A stretch of 64,000 nt of DNA, from the NCBI RefSeq assembly GCF_900447215.1, contig NZ_UFYA01000001.1, forward strand, positions 1,488,001-1,552,000, given 5' to 3'. The notes below the pieces were generated by a model, which was given only the letters and a program-made list of their open reading frames with translations, was not told where the DNA came from and made no database searches. Shown one piece after another: positions 8,742 through 18,129 of the stretch (position 1 is its first letter; each line of letters starts with the position of its first letter). A program made the position numbers and the translations under genes. This DNA comes from Dermatophilus congolensis. Its GTDB lineage: Bacteria; Actinomycetota; Actinomycetes; Actinomycetales; Dermatophilaceae.

Positions 8742-9908
8742 ATGAGCCAGGTGACGTTCTTTTTCGTGCTCGTTTTGCTTCTTGCTGTCGCAGCGGTCGT
8801 GGCTGCTTTCCGCCTTGGTCGCACTCAAGGTCGAATGGAAACGGGATCAGAGCTCGCTGCGGCACGAGCTCACATCGAAGGCTTGCGTGAGCAAATCACT
8901 GACATGCGTGCCGTCACCGACGCAGACAGCTCCACTCGGGCCGCGTTAGCTCCCCTGGAAAACACCATCGCCCGTGTGGCTGAACAAGTCACCACCTTAG
9001 AGCGTGACCGTCAGCAACAGTTTGGCCGTTTGGGGGCTCAGCTCATCGAGGTTTCTCGCGCCACTAGCGGGCTGCAGTCCGAGACTGCCACGCTGGCCGG
9101 GGCGTTGAAATCCTCCAATATCCGCGGCGTATGGGGCGAAACGCAGCTACGCCGTGTACTTGAACTCTCGGGGCTGGAGCGGTGGTGCGATTTCACCGAC
9201 CAGGTCTCCTCCACTAATTCCACCGGTAAAACCGTGCGCCCTGATGTTGTTGTCACGTTGCCGGGTGGAAAGTCCCTCGTCATCGACTCCAAGGCCCCTC
9301 TTGATGCTTTTCTTCAAGCCCAAGGGGCTCATCTTGATGACGATGAGCGTGCTGCCTATCTCGCCCAGCACGCGACTCACCTGCGTTCACACGTGCGCGC
9401 TTTGGCCAGTAAGGAGTATTGGACTGCTTTCGCATCCACTCCGGAGATGGTGGTGTGTTTTGTGCCGGGTGATGCGATTCTTTCTGCGGCTCTTGACGCT
9501 AATCCCGCCTTGTATGAAGAGGCTCTCACCGCCAAGGTGGTACTTGTCTCCCCCGCTTCTCTTTTTGCTTTGGCGCGTACTGTCGCCTATGTGTGGAAGC
9601 AGGACTCTCTGGCTGAGAATGCTAAAGAGCTCCTCGATTTGGGCACTCATTTGCATTCACGTCTGCGAACTCTTGGGACCCACCTCACGGCCGTGGGGTC
9701 TTCGCTGTCTAACTCGGTGGCCAACTACAACAAGCTTGTTGGCACTTTGGAGACACGGGTTTTTGTGACTGCGCGTAAATTTTCTGATCTAGGGATCACT
9801 AGCGATGAAATTGCTACTGTTAAACCGCTGGATGCTACCCCGCGACCGTTGACTGCCCCTGAACTTCTCGAAAGTATTGACGATTCAGAAAAACGCAACG
9901 CAGGTTAA
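8742..9908 (+). CDS. rmuC: DNA recombination protein RmuC
   Basis: RmuC is a membrane-anchored protein with a restriction-endonuclease-like core that limits recombination at inverted repeats. The 388-residue product begins with a transmembrane helix (VTFFFVLVLLLAVAAVVAAF), then a coiled coil (about 30-110), then the conserved RmuC core: RGVWGETQLRRVLELSGL, VTLPGGKSLVIDSKAPLDAF (the nuclease-like D...E/S-K region) and VSPASLFALARTVAYVWKQ. Length is typical for actinobacterial members. It is divergent from ychF, and a weak hairpin follows at 9959-9985. Confidence 0.95.
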   Translation: MSQVTFFFVLVLLLAVAAVVAAFRLGRTQGRMETGSELAAARAHIEGLREQITDMRAVTDADSSTRAALAPLENTIARVAEQVTTLERDRQQQFGRLGAQLIEVSRATSGLQSETATLAGALKSSNIRGVWGETQLRRVLELSGLERWCDFTDQVSSTNSTGKTVRPDVVVTLPGGKSLVIDSKAPLDAFLQAQGAHLDDDERAAYLAQHATHLRSHVRALASKEYWTAFASTPEMVVCFVPGDAILSAALDANPALYEEALTAKVVLVSPASLFALARTVAYVWKQDSLAENAKELLDLGTHLHSRLRTLGTHLTAVGSSLSNSVANYNKLVGTLETRVFVTARKFSDLGITSDEIATVKPLDATPRPLTAPELLESIDDSEKRNAG

Positions 9909-9958
9909 CCACCTTTGCCACTTATCTGACAGTTCCGGATTTTCAAATCCTACCGTTA

Positions 9959-9985
9959 GATTCCCATTTTGGCTTTCTGGGAATC
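9959..9985 (+). terminator. Possible rmuC terminator
   Basis: An 8-bp stem (GATTCCCA with TGGGAATC) closes an 11-base loop about 50 bases after the rmuC stop. It has no T-run, so support is modest. Confidence 0.35.
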
Positions 9986-10192
9986 GAGAAGTTTGTCAAT
10001 TAAAGGCTCAGTGATTCCACAGAATCATGTAGAATTCTGCAGGAAAAAGCGGATTTCATAATACGCCTGGATCAGGCTATCACCCCGACGCGCCGAAATA
10101 ATCTACTGACCTGACTGAACCAACGAACGACAGGCGCCGCGACCCAAGAAACTCAGTTCTCATCAAACCGCCAAATTTGTTCGCAGCACTTT

Positions 10193-10615
10193 CTATTGCA
10201 TTCGACTACTCATAGTCGCCGGACTGCTTACACCTCCGAAGTTCTCCTCCTTCCCCAAGAGGCCAACCGAAGCTTTATTCCACTGAGGATCCTTTACATC
10301 CGTATGGATCTTTACAGCGGATCCCATCTTCCCCTTGAAAGTATTCAGGTGGACAGCAGCTTTATCTCCACTTAATCTTCCATAAGAAAAGGGTTCTTTA
10401 ATTCGGGAATGAGATGTTCCTGACACCATAGCAGCGAAAACAAAGACCACAAAAGCTACTAGCTGAATAACTTCACCTGCCCCCAAAGAGACGCCTTCCA
10501 TTCCCGTCATTGCTCCAGTAACTACAACAGAAGTCAGAAAAGCTATCCTTGCGGATATTCTGGCGATCTTCTGCGACTGTGTCATTCTTGAATTCAGCTC
10601 ACGAAATTTACGCAT
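10193..10615 (-). CDS. Small orphan membrane protein
   Basis: This is a 140-residue open frame with two adjacent hydrophobic helices: ISARIAFLTSVVVTGAMTGM (about 20-39) and VIQLVAFVVFVFAAMVSG (about 49-66). They are separated by a short turn, and a soluble C-terminal tail of about 70 residues follows. The arrangement resembles small two-helix membrane proteins, but I do not recognise a family. No good Shine-Dalgarno precedes ATG 10615; ATG 10585 (MTQSQK) is the alternative start. The local sequence is A/T-rich and flanked by about 285 and 315 bases of apparently noncoding DNA, which suggests an acquired or fast-evolving gene. Confidence 0.5.
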   Translation of the reverse strand: MRKFRELNSRMTQSQKIARISARIAFLTSVVVTGAMTGMEGVSLGAGEVIQLVAFVVFVFAAMVSGTSHSRIKEPFSYGRLSGDKAAVHLNTFKGKMGSAVKIHTDVKDPQWNKASVGLLGKEENFGGVSSPATMSSRMQ

Positions 10616-10929
10616 CTAAAAGTTTCAAGGAGGCCACCTGCAATAAAAAGTTACACCCATAAACAATTACAGTTTCGGCTTTGAATGGCATCCAAGAAAG
10701 TATTTGAATCCACTAGATACGTGGAAGCCTTACTTCACTTCCTAGACGCACGGGGGTTTTCTACGATGCCTTCTCAGGCATGGTGTCGAACTGTTCTGAG
10801 CTGCTAGACATGTGGATCTGCCCACAAGCGTGACGGCCTCCGAGTTCTTTTACTGAGTCCTCGCAGGTCCCTACCCGATCTGTGAGGACGTTGGGTGAAT
10901 CGCTACCCAAGTCGCGAGAGGAAAATCCA
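10616..10929. other. Intergenic region, no gene seen
   Basis: About 310 bases hold a small hairpin (ATGCCT/AGGCAT, near 10769-10785) and presumably the promoter of the acetyltransferase gene. An AAGGAGG-like string at about 10629 on the plus strand is not followed by a usable start codon and frame. Confidence 0.4.
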
Positions 10930-11502
10930 ATGATTCACGAAAATGTGCGGCTCGTGGGGCCCGATGCCTCGCGATTCGAAGCATGGCGTGACTGTTTGCT
11001 CGATTTCGGTGGAGGGGCTCTCGATGGGTCGGGCTGCCAGCGGGGCGAGGTTCCCGAGCCAACCCGAGCTGGTTTTGAAGAATATCTGGGTAACCGACGC
11101 CGCTATGAAGACCTTGACGTGGCACTTCCTCCAGGGCATGTGCATTGCACCTACCGGTGGATCGTGGATAACACGTGGCAAAACGGTGGGCCTCTCCTAG
11201 GTTTTCTGGCGTGCCGGCATGCCCTGACACAGCTTCTTCTAGACCAGTCCGGACACATCGGGTACAGCGTCCGTCCCTCGACGCGGCGCCGCGGGATAGC
11301 CACCGCAGCCCTTGGACAGGGGCTTTTGATCGCCGCGGAGGTGGGCGCAGCACCGACCCTTGTGTGTTGCCGGGAAGAGAACAACGCGTCTAAAAGAACG
11401 ATCGAGAGGGTCGGTGGCCGCTACGACGGTTCCCGCAATGGGTTCCGCCGCTACTGGTTTGGTGCGCCGCCGTGGCCAGTCCAGCCCACCGCGGGCAGCT
11501 GA
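10930..11502 (+). CDS. GNAT-family N-acetyltransferase
   Basis: The 190-residue product matches the RimJ/RimL-like side of the GNAT fold. It has an N-terminal MIHENVRLVGPDASRFEAW, the acetyl-CoA pyrophosphate loop RPSTRRRGIATAAL (Q/RxxGxG/A type), then a beta strand LVCCREENNASKRTIERVGG with the conserved N-A-S..E-R-x-G motif. AGAGGA is spaced about 9 bases from ATG 10930, so I prefer this start over the upstream in-frame GTG at 10882. The acceptor (protein N-terminus, antibiotic or small molecule) cannot be told. It is a single gene, convergent with ispH. Confidence 0.85.
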   Translation: MIHENVRLVGPDASRFEAWRDCLLDFGGGALDGSGCQRGEVPEPTRAGFEEYLGNRRRYEDLDVALPPGHVHCTYRWIVDNTWQNGGPLLGFLACRHALTQLLLDQSGHIGYSVRPSTRRRGIATAALGQGLLIAAEVGAAPTLVCCREENNASKRTIERVGGRYDGSRNGFRRYWFGAPPWPVQPTAGS

Positions 11503-11536
11503 CTACGTTTCGACACTGACTAAAGCCATGTTTCGC

Positions 11537-12589
11537 TCAACGTAGATGTTGGCCTCCGTCACCACGAACCTTCGCGTCGAATTGGATGCCGCGCGCCTTC
11601 AAGTCACGGCGTAGTTCTGGTGGCAGCGCAAAAAGGAGACTTTCTTCGGCGGAAACCACCGGATTCACTTCTGCGAAGCCACGCTCGGCAAGGTGTTCCA
11701 GCAGGTCGCGCACTAGTACTTCCGGTACTGAAGCGCCACTGCTGACACCGACTGTGGTGGCGCCTTCAAGCCAGGCGTCGTCAACTTCGGCGGCGTAATC
11801 AACCAGGTGTCCCGACCGAGCGCCGTGCTCCACGGCTACCTCTACGAGGCGACGGGAATTCGAGGAGTTACGCGAGCCCACCACGATGAACACGTCGCAG
11901 TCGGCTGCCATCTGTTTCACGGCGCCTTGGCGGTTTTGTGTGGCGTAGCAGATGTCATCGCTGGGCGGGTCAATAAGGTGCGGGAAGCGTTCTTTCAACG
12001 CTGCCACGGTCGCCGTGGTCTCGTCCACGGACAGGGTGGTTTGGGAGAGCCACACCACCTTTTCTGGGTCGCGTACCTGCACGTTCGCTACATCTGCGGG
12101 GCCGTCCACCAGTGTGATGTGTTCGGGGGCTTCCCCGGAAGTGCCAATAACTTCTTCGTGGCCTTCGTGACCGATGAGAAGAATGTCGTAATCAGCGTTG
12201 GCGAAACGCACGGCTTCGCGGTGCACTTTGGTCACCAGTGGGCAGGTGGCGTCAATGGTGCGCAGGCTGCGCGCGGCAGCCTCGTCATGAACGCTTGGTG
12301 CTACACCGTGAGCGGAGAACACCACCGTGGCGCCTTGGGGTACCTCGTCAGTCTCGTCGACGAAGATCGCGCCGCGACGTTCCAACACAGAAACAACATG
12401 CTTGTTGTGCACGATTTCTTTACGCACGTAAACCGGTGCGCCGTAGGCCTCTAGCGCTTTTTCCACGGTTTCGACGGCCCGGTCCACACCGGCGCAGTAG
12501 CCGCGCGGAGCAGCCAGCAATACACGTTTACCGCCAGCAGGGGTGGTGTCTGTGCCGTGCTGGGCGTAGGTCTGGGTGGTTTCACTCAC
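11537..12589 (-). CDS. ispH: 4-hydroxy-3-methylbut-2-enyl diphosphate reductase (IspH/LytB)
   Basis: IspH is the last enzyme of the MEP isoprenoid pathway and converts HMBPP to IPP and DMAPP with a [4Fe-4S] cluster. The three cluster cysteines are in [13 protein letters not shown] (C32), [11 protein letters not shown] and [12 protein letters not shown]. Catalytic E/H/T/N residues of the family are visible around [11 protein letters not shown] and [13 protein letters not shown] 12589 gives 350 residues. No Shine-Dalgarno is visible there, and TACGAT lies about 6 bases upstream, which would suit a leaderless transcript. The frame stays open to ATG 12628, which is the alternative. It is divergent from xseA. 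Confidence 0.95.
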   Translation of the reverse strand: MSETTQTYAQHGTDTTPAGGKRVLLAAPRGYCAGVDRAVETVEKALEAYGAPVYVRKEIVHNKHVVSVLERRGAIFVDETDEVPQGATVVFSAHGVAPSVHDEAAARSLRTIDATCPLVTKVHREAVRFANADYDILLIGHEGHEEVIGTSGEAPEHITLVDGPADVANVQVRDPEKVVWLSQTTLSVDETTATVAALKERFPHLIDPPSDDICYATQNRQGAVKQMAADCDVFIVVGSRNSSNSRRLVEVAVEHGARSGHLVDYAAEVDDAWLEGATTVGVSSGASVPEVLVRDLLEHLAERGFAEVNPVVSAEESLLFALPPELRRDLKARGIQFDAKVRGDGGQHLR

Positions 12590-12709
12590 TCGACCATCGT
12601 AGTGAGGACGGAATGGGCGTGGACACATGCGCTTGGGGTTGGCGAGCCAGCAGCGGTGATTACGGCAGTGTGCGCAACTTTGTCGGTCCTGGGCGTGATA
12701 CTTGCATTC

Positions 12710-14017
12710 GTGAGCAATTCGGATCCGTCCAGCCCCACCGCCGCCAGGCCTGACTCCGACGGCGCACCGCGAGAGCTACCTGCAAAGGCAGCAGAAACCA
12801 CAGCCGAGAATCCTTGGCCCCTGCGGTTGCTCACTGAAAACATCACCGCCTATATCAACCGCATGTCTGCGCTGTGGATTGAGGCGCAGGTAATCGAGCT
12901 CAAACGACGCCCGGGGGCCTGGTCAGCATTTTTGACTTTGCGTGATGTCGACGTCGACATGTCGCTGAATGTTTCGATCCCCACGCGCACGCTTGATGCG
13001 TTGCCGGATGAGATCGGCAATGGTCAACGCGTGGTGGTGCACTGCAAACCGACGTTCTGGGCCAAGCGTGGTTCGTTTCAGATGGAAGCCCGTGATATCC
13101 GCCCGGTAGGGCAGGGTGAACTTCTGGCACAAATCGAAAGGTTGAAAAAACTTCTCGAGTCTGAGGGGTTGTTTGACCCTTCCCGGAAAAAGTCGCTGCC
13201 TTTTTTGCCCCGCTGCATTGGTCTTATCTGTGGCCGGGAAAGCGCTGCCGAACGTGACGTGGTGGAGAACGCTCGTCGCCGTTGGCCGGGAGTTGATTTC
13301 GAGATCCGTGAGGTGGCGGTTCAGGGACGGGATGCTGTCCCGCAGGTGAGTCGTGCTCTTTGTGAGCTTGATGACCTGGCGCATGTAGATGTCATCGTGA
13401 TTGCTCGTGGTGGTGGTTCGTTTGAGGATTTGCTTGCTTTTTCTAATGAGACGCTGCTGCGTGCTGTAGCGGCTGCCCGTACGCCTGTGGTTTCTGCCAT
13501 CGGGCACGAGGTGGATGTTCCTCTGCTTGATTTCGTTGCTGATGTGCGGGCTTCTACTCCCACTGATTCGGCTAAGCATCTTGTACCGGATCATGCTGAG
13601 GAATCTGAAGCGCTCGGGAACGCTCGGGTGCGTATGCAGCAGGCTGTGCGGCGCCGGCTTGATGATGAGCGGCGTGGATTGGCGACTATGCGGACTCGTC
13701 CTGTTCTTGCCACACCGAAGGCCATGCTTCGCCCGTACCGTGAGCAGAGGGATGCGTTGCATGAACGGGTTACTCGCGCCACGGGTATCGCGTTGGCAGC
13801 TGCTCGGGCAGATTTGCGTGGTCACGTTTCGCATCTAGGAGCACTTTCTCCGCAGAGCACGTTGGAGCGTGGCTATGCGGTGGTACAGCAGCATGATGGC
13901 AGCGTGATTCGTGATCCTGATCAGGTGCGGGCTGATGAGGTTTTGCGTGTGCGTGTTGCGGGAGGTGATTTCACGGTGATGTCACGGTCTCAGCAGGATT
14001 GTGATTCCGCTTCGTGA
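12710..14017 (+). CDS. xseA: Exodeoxyribonuclease VII large subunit
   Basis: XseA, with XseB, degrades single-stranded DNA in both directions. The protein has an N-terminal OB fold ([19 protein letters not shown] onward), the catalytic region with [14 protein letters not shown] and [20 protein letters not shown], a long central coiled coil and the C-terminal L-LERGYAVV motif. I chose GTG 12710 (435 residues), which matches family length. The frame is open to 12557, but those upstream residues overlap the ispH start region and are not family-like. xseB follows after 57 bases, so they are probably one operon. Confidence 0.94.
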   Translation: MSNSDPSSPTAARPDSDGAPRELPAKAAETTAENPWPLRLLTENITAYINRMSALWIEAQVIELKRRPGAWSAFLTLRDVDVDMSLNVSIPTRTLDALPDEIGNGQRVVVHCKPTFWAKRGSFQMEARDIRPVGQGELLAQIERLKKLLESEGLFDPSRKKSLPFLPRCIGLICGRESAAERDVVENARRRWPGVDFEIREVAVQGRDAVPQVSRALCELDDLAHVDVIVIARGGGSFEDLLAFSNETLLRAVAAARTPVVSAIGHEVDVPLLDFVADVRASTPTDSAKHLVPDHAEESEALGNARVRMQQAVRRRLDDERRGLATMRTRPVLATPKAMLRPYREQRDALHERVTRATGIALAAARADLRGHVSHLGALSPQSTLERGYAVVQQHDGSVIRDPDQVRADEVLRVRVAGGDFTVMSRSQQDCDSAS

Positions 14018-14074
14018 AAGTCCCCTCCTCTAGGGGCATCTGCCCTTTGTATGTTCGATGTTTAGGAGATTTGC

Positions 14075-14341
14075 ATGGCGTCCTCGAAAGACCAGAACTG
14101 TGCAGAGCGTTCGATTGCTTCGGAAAATGGCACGCAGTTCGGTGATGTAGCGGAGCTGACTTATGAGCAGGCCAGGGATCAGTTGATTGGTGTTGTGCAG
14201 CGTCTGGAGAGCGGCCAAGCGCCTTTGGAAGAGACGATGGCGTTGTGGGAGCGTGGCGAGGCGTTGGCTGAGCACTGTTCCAGCTGGTTGGACAAGGCTG
14301 AGAAGCGCATCGAAGATCGGCTGGGATCAACAGTGAAGTAA
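14075..14341 (+). CDS. xseB: Exodeoxyribonuclease VII small subunit
   Basis: XseB is the small helical subunit that coats the XseA coiled coil. The 88-residue protein has the diagnostic YEQARDQLIGVVQRLESG and PLEETMALWERGEALAEHC motifs, with an N-terminal tail of about 25 residues that is longer than in E. coli. TTAGGAG precedes ATG by 8 bases. It follows xseA and is convergent with the DUF4245 gene, a common actinobacterial arrangement. Confidence 0.95.
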   Translation: MASSKDQNCAERSIASENGTQFGDVAELTYEQARDQLIGVVQRLESGQAPLEETMALWERGEALAEHCSSWLDKAEKRIEDRLGSTVK

Positions 14342-14376
14342 TCCCAGCCCGAGGTGTGCAGGTAGCGCAGCTGGTT

Positions 14377-14982
14377 TTACTGAGCGGGTTGGGCGTCTTG
14401 CCACGCTTTAGCAATGTGGAGAAGGTTTTTCTTATCACCTAACCCCGTCACTGATACGGCTACTGGTCCTTGGGTTGCGGGTAGTAGTGCTGTGCGTGGG
14501 TTTTTTTCTGGTGCGATGAATGTGTGCCAGGTGGTGCCATCAATCGTGATGTCGCCGTTGCTGCCGCCATTCTTGGTGACTTCGCGTTCCCAGTCGTCTG
14601 AGACTTTTTCTTTGCCGAAGGCACCGGTTTGAGCGAGTGAAACGAATACGGAGTCATCGTCAGTGCGCACGTATCCGACTTCCCACGTTTTCACTCCCCC
14701 ACGTTTGTCGAATCGTGCTGTGGTGGCGCGCCATTCTGGGCCCAGATTGGGTACACGAATGGGCCAAGAAGTCGCGTTTATTACTCCGCGCGCCGAGGCT
14801 TTTACGTCGACGGCGGGTTGTTCGACTTTGCTGGCTTGGGGGGTAAGGGCTTGCCAGAGCAGGATGATGCCGAGCAGCACGATCATGGAAATGAACATGC
14901 TGCGCATGCCTCCGGCGCCGTGTTTTGGTGGTTTTTCTGTGCCGGTGGCGAGGGGTCGGAAGGGGGCTCGGCGAGCGCTCAT
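14377..14982 (-). CDS. DUF4245 domain-containing membrane-anchored protein
   Basis: The 201-residue protein has a basic N-terminus, a single transmembrane helix (MFISMIVLLGIILLWQAL, about 29-46) and an extracytoplasmic domain. That domain has the DUF4245 landmarks LGPEWRATTARF, WEVGYVRTDDDSVFVSLAQ and GTTWHTFIAPEK. The family is actinobacterial, often sits beside xseB as here, and has no known function. GGGAGG lies about 11 bases before ATG 14982. Confidence 0.85.
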   Translation of the reverse strand: MSARRAPFRPLATGTEKPPKHGAGGMRSMFISMIVLLGIILLWQALTPQASKVEQPAVDVKASARGVINATSWPIRVPNLGPEWRATTARFDKRGGVKTWEVGYVRTDDDSVFVSLAQTGAFGKEKVSDDWEREVTKNGGSNGDITIDGTTWHTFIAPEKNPRTALLPATQGPVAVSVTGLGDKKNLLHIAKAWQDAQPAQ

Positions 14983-15049
14983 CGTGGGTTTTTCCTCCCG
15001 GAGGGTGTTTTCTCGTCGCGGACGTGCCGGTGACGTGTGCGTGATGAAT

Positions 15050-16294
15050 CTACGCGATTGTTTGGCGCTCCTGTTTTTGGGCGCGGACCAGTGCGCGTTG
15101 GCGGTCGATTTCGCTTTGTTCGGCGATCTGTTGTGCTCGCTTGTGGTCTCGGGTGAGGTTTTCGCGGGTGTGGGGATTGAACAGGTGCATGTCGCTTGGT
15201 TTGAAGGACAGTTGCGCTGGTTCGCCTTCGCGGATGTGGGTGCGTGCGTTGAGGCTGACGGTGACTTGTGTTCGGAGTTGTTCGCCGTCGAGTTCGCGGT
15301 TGAGTTCTTCGAGGGTCTGTAGTGCTGTGCCTTCGGCGTGGAAGGGGATGTATCCGTACTGTTCGTTACCGAGCCATTCGGTTTGGTCGATGACTGCTTC
15401 GAATGTGATTGCGTCTTCGGTGGGGTGGGGGGTGTTGGCGAATGCTTCGGGTCGTAGTCCGATGATGACGGTGTCGAGGTCTGTGATTTTTTCTGCCATG
15501 ACAGGGGTGATGGGGATGTCGGTCAGTGGTGTGTGCAGAACGGCGCCTTCGATGTGGGCGGGGATGAAGTTCATGGGTGGTGATCCGATAAATCCGGCAA
15601 CGAAGAGGTTGACGGGTTGTTCGTAGAGTTCTCGGGGGCTGGCGACTTGTTGGAGTGTTCCGTGTTTGAGGACTGCGACTCGGTCGCCCAGGGTCATGGC
15701 TTCTGTTTGGTCGTGGGTGACGTAGATAGTGGTGATGCCCATGCGGCGTTGCATGCGGGCGATTTCGGTGCGCATTTGGCCGCGGAGTTTGGCGTCGAGG
15801 TTGGAGAGGGGTTCGTCGAAGAGGAAGGCGTCGGCGTCGCGGACGATGGCTCGGCCCATGGCTACGCGTTGGCGTTGCCCGCCGGATAGGTTGCTTGGTT
15901 TGCGGTTGAGGTGTTCGTTCAGGTCGAGCATGTCGGCAGCTTGGCGGACAGCGGCGTCGATTTCTTTTTGGGTTTTTTGTTTGTCGAGTCGTAGGGGGAA
16001 TGCGATGTTTTCGTAGACAGATAGGTGTGGGTAGAGGGCGTAGTTCTGGAAGACCATGGCGAGGTTGCGGTCGCGGGGTGCTAAGTCGTTGACGATGTTG
16101 TCGCCGATGCGTAGTTCGCCGGAGGTGATGTCTTCTAGGCCCACGATCATGCGTAGGAGGGTGGATTTACCTGATCCGGATGGGCCGACGAGGATGATGA
16201 ATTCTCCGTCGGCGATGTCGAGGTTGACGTTGTTGACGGCGGGGAATCCGTCGCCGTATCGCTTGACGATGTTGGTCAGACAGATGCGTGTCAT
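15050..16294 (-). CDS. Sugar ABC transporter ATP-binding protein (SugC/MsmK/UgpC type)
   Basis: The ATPase of a carbohydrate importer of the MalK class. It has Walker A GPSGSGKST (37-45), the Q-loop VFQNYALYPH, signature LSGGQRQR (136-143), Walker B AFLFDEP (156-162), the D-loop SNLD and switch His THDQ. A C-terminal regulatory TOBE/OB domain (about 235-370) follows. The last 40 residues form a charged helical tail (HKRAQQIAEQSEIDRQRALV) that is longer than usual. It is the last gene of a four-gene operon (binding protein, two permeases, ATPase), 33 bases after the second permease. MsmK/UgpC-type ATPases can serve several importers, so it may be shared. Confidence 0.92.
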   Translation of the reverse strand: MTRICLTNIVKRYGDGFPAVNNVNLDIADGEFIILVGPSGSGKSTLLRMIVGLEDITSGELRIGDNIVNDLAPRDRNLAMVFQNYALYPHLSVYENIAFPLRLDKQKTQKEIDAAVRQAADMLDLNEHLNRKPSNLSGGQRQRVAMGRAIVRDADAFLFDEPLSNLDAKLRGQMRTEIARMQRRMGITTIYVTHDQTEAMTLGDRVAVLKHGTLQQVASPRELYEQPVNLFVAGFIGSPPMNFIPAHIEGAVLHTPLTDIPITPVMAEKITDLDTVIIGLRPEAFANTPHPTEDAITFEAVIDQTEWLGNEQYGYIPFHAEGTALQTLEELNRELDGEQLRTQVTVSLNARTHIREGEPAQLSFKPSDMHLFNPHTRENLTRDHKRAQQIAEQSEIDRQRALVRAQKQERQTIA

Positions 16295-16327
16295 GTCGTG
16301 TGTTCTTTCTGCGGGGTGCGGTGGCTG

Positions 16328-17185
16328 TCAGCCTTTGACAGCACCCGAGGTGAGTCCGGAGACGATCCGGCGTTGGAAGATGAGTACGAGTAGTACGACG
16401 GGGATGGTGACGACGACTGCTGCGGCAGCGATCGCTCCGGTTGGTTGTTCGAATTGAGATGCGCCGGTGAAGAAGGCGAGTGCTGCTGGGACGGTGCGGG
16501 CGTGGTTTGCGGTGAGAGTGGAGGCGAATACGAAGTCGTTCCAGGCGGTGAAGAAGGTGATGATCGTGGTGGTGAATACGCCGGGGGCGGCGAGGGGGAC
16601 GATGACTTTTCGGAATGCTTGCCAGCTTGTGGCTCCGTCTATTTGGGCTGCTTGTTCCATTTCCCAGGGGATTTGGCGGAAGAACGCCGTCATAGTCCAG
16701 ATGGCTAAGGGGAGGGTGAGGGCGAGGTAGGGAAAGATCAGGCCGGGGATGGTGTCGAAGAGGCCGATGTGTCGCCAGAGGTTGTATAGCGGTGTTGCTA
16801 GTGAGATCACGGGGAAGAAGGAGACGGCTAGTGCAGTGCCGAGGATGATCCCTTTTCCGGGGAATTCAAGTCGCGCGATTGCGTAGGCGCAGGTGGTGGC
16901 GAGGGTGACTGCGATGAGGGTGGAGATGAGGCAGATGATGATTGAGTTCCATAGTGCGGGGACAAACAGGTCGTGGGCGCCTCCAAAAAAGATGAGTCGA
17001 TAGTTTTCGAGGGTGGGCTTGCGGGGAAAGAAGTTTCCGAGTGTGTTGAGCCGTGGGTTTGAGAGCGCTGCGGTTGATTTGAGGGATAGGGAAATAACCC
17101 AGGCCAGGGGGATGATTGTCCACAGGATGATGGGGGCGGCTAGCCACGTGTAAGCCCATGTTTTTTTGTCTGCTGTGGTTTTCAT
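16328..17185 (-). CDS. Carbohydrate ABC transporter permease (SugB/MalG type)
   Basis: This inner-membrane permease has six predicted helices and the cytoplasmic EAA loop [21 protein letters not shown] that docks on the ATPase. The C-terminus ends in [14 protein letters not shown], as is usual for the MalG branch. ATG 17185 starts two bases after the TGA of the upstream permease, with AAGG inside that gene's end as ribosome site; GTG 17191 is an overlapping alternative. Translational coupling with the first permease is likely. Confidence 0.92.
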   Translation of the reverse strand: MKTTADKKTWAYTWLAAPIILWTIIPLAWVISLSLKSTAALSNPRLNTLGNFFPRKPTLENYRLIFFGGAHDLFVPALWNSIIICLISTLIAVTLATTCAYAIARLEFPGKGIILGTALAVSFFPVISLATPLYNLWRHIGLFDTIPGLIFPYLALTLPLAIWTMTAFFRQIPWEMEQAAQIDGATSWQAFRKVIVPLAAPGVFTTTIITFFTAWNDFVFASTLTANHARTVPAALAFFTGASQFEQPTGAIAAAAVVVTIPVVLLVLIFQRRIVSGLTSGAVKG

Positions 17186-17187
17186 GG

Positions 17188-18129
17188 TCACCTTCTTCCC
17201 TCGGTGAGGTTGACTTTGAAGCCTTTGATGAATCCGGTGGCGATCATGATGACGAATATGAATAGCAGCGTGGAGATTGCTGATCCGAGGCCGATTTCTA
17301 CACGGTTAATTGTTTGGTTGTAGGCAAGTAGTGACAGGACGGTGGTGTCGTGTGATCCGCCGGTCATGATGAATACGTTGTCGAAGATGCGGAATGCGTC
17401 GAGGGTGCGGAAAAGAACAGCGACCATGATTGCTGGTTTCATGTTGGGCAGGGTCACTTTGAAAAGTGTTTGGGTGAAGGTGGCTCCGTCAACGCGTGCT
17501 GCTTCTTCTAGTGCTTCATCTACTTGGGCAAGCCCGGATAGAAGTAGGAGTGACATGAAGGGTGTTGTTTTCCAGATTTCGGAAAAGCAGATGATGGCGG
17601 TTGCGGTTTCCCAGGTGCTGAACCAGTTGTAGTCATTGGGGAAAGTTCCAGCGGTGAGGGTGTGGAGCCACCAGTTCACGAATCCTGTGGTGACGTTGAA
17701 TCCGAAGAACCATGCGAATGCGGATACGACGGTGATGATCGAGTAGGGGATCAGAACGATTGTTCGGAGTGTTTTTCGGGGAATGACGATGCGGTGCATG
17801 ACGAGCGCGATGATCATTCCCAGGACGAGCTCTATGGCAACTGTGATGGCGGTGATGAGGAGTGTTTGTCCGGTTGCGCGCCAGAACAGTGCATCGCTGA
17901 GGGCTACGAGGTAGTTGTGTAGGCCTACGAATGTGCGTGCGTGTGGGTCGGTGAGTCGGTAGCTGAAGAGGGAGTAGTAGAGCGCCTGGATGATGGGGTA
18001 GGCGGTGACCAGGAGCATGATGGCCAAGGCTGGGCCTGCCAGAATCCATCCGAGGTTGTGTTCTGCTCGGGTACGTGTGGATATGTGTGGTGTGCTCGGA
18101 GTGTTTTTAGTGTTGTTGGGAGAGTTCAC
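17188..18129 (-). CDS. Carbohydrate ABC transporter permease (SugA/MalF type)
   Basis: The 313-residue permease has an N-terminal cytoplasmic tail rich in Asn/Thr/Pro, six helices and the EAA loop [20 protein letters not shown] followed by LPNMKP. The motif [19 protein letters not shown] before the last helices is typical of trehalose/maltose-type SugA permeases. GTG 18129 overlaps the TGA of the binding-protein gene (GTGA), so it is coupled to it. Confidence 0.92.
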   Translation of the reverse strand: MNSPNNTKNTPSTPHISTRTRAEHNLGWILAGPALAIMLLVTAYPIIQALYYSLFSYRLTDPHARTFVGLHNYLVALSDALFWRATGQTLLITAITVAIELVLGMIIALVMHRIVIPRKTLRTIVLIPYSIITVVSAFAWFFGFNVTTGFVNWWLHTLTAGTFPNDYNWFSTWETATAIICFSEIWKTTPFMSLLLLSGLAQVDEALEEAARVDGATFTQTLFKVTLPNMKPAIMVAVLFRTLDAFRIFDNVFIMTGGSHDTTVLSLLAYNQTINRVEIGLGSAISTLLFIFVIMIATGFIKGFKVNLTEGRR

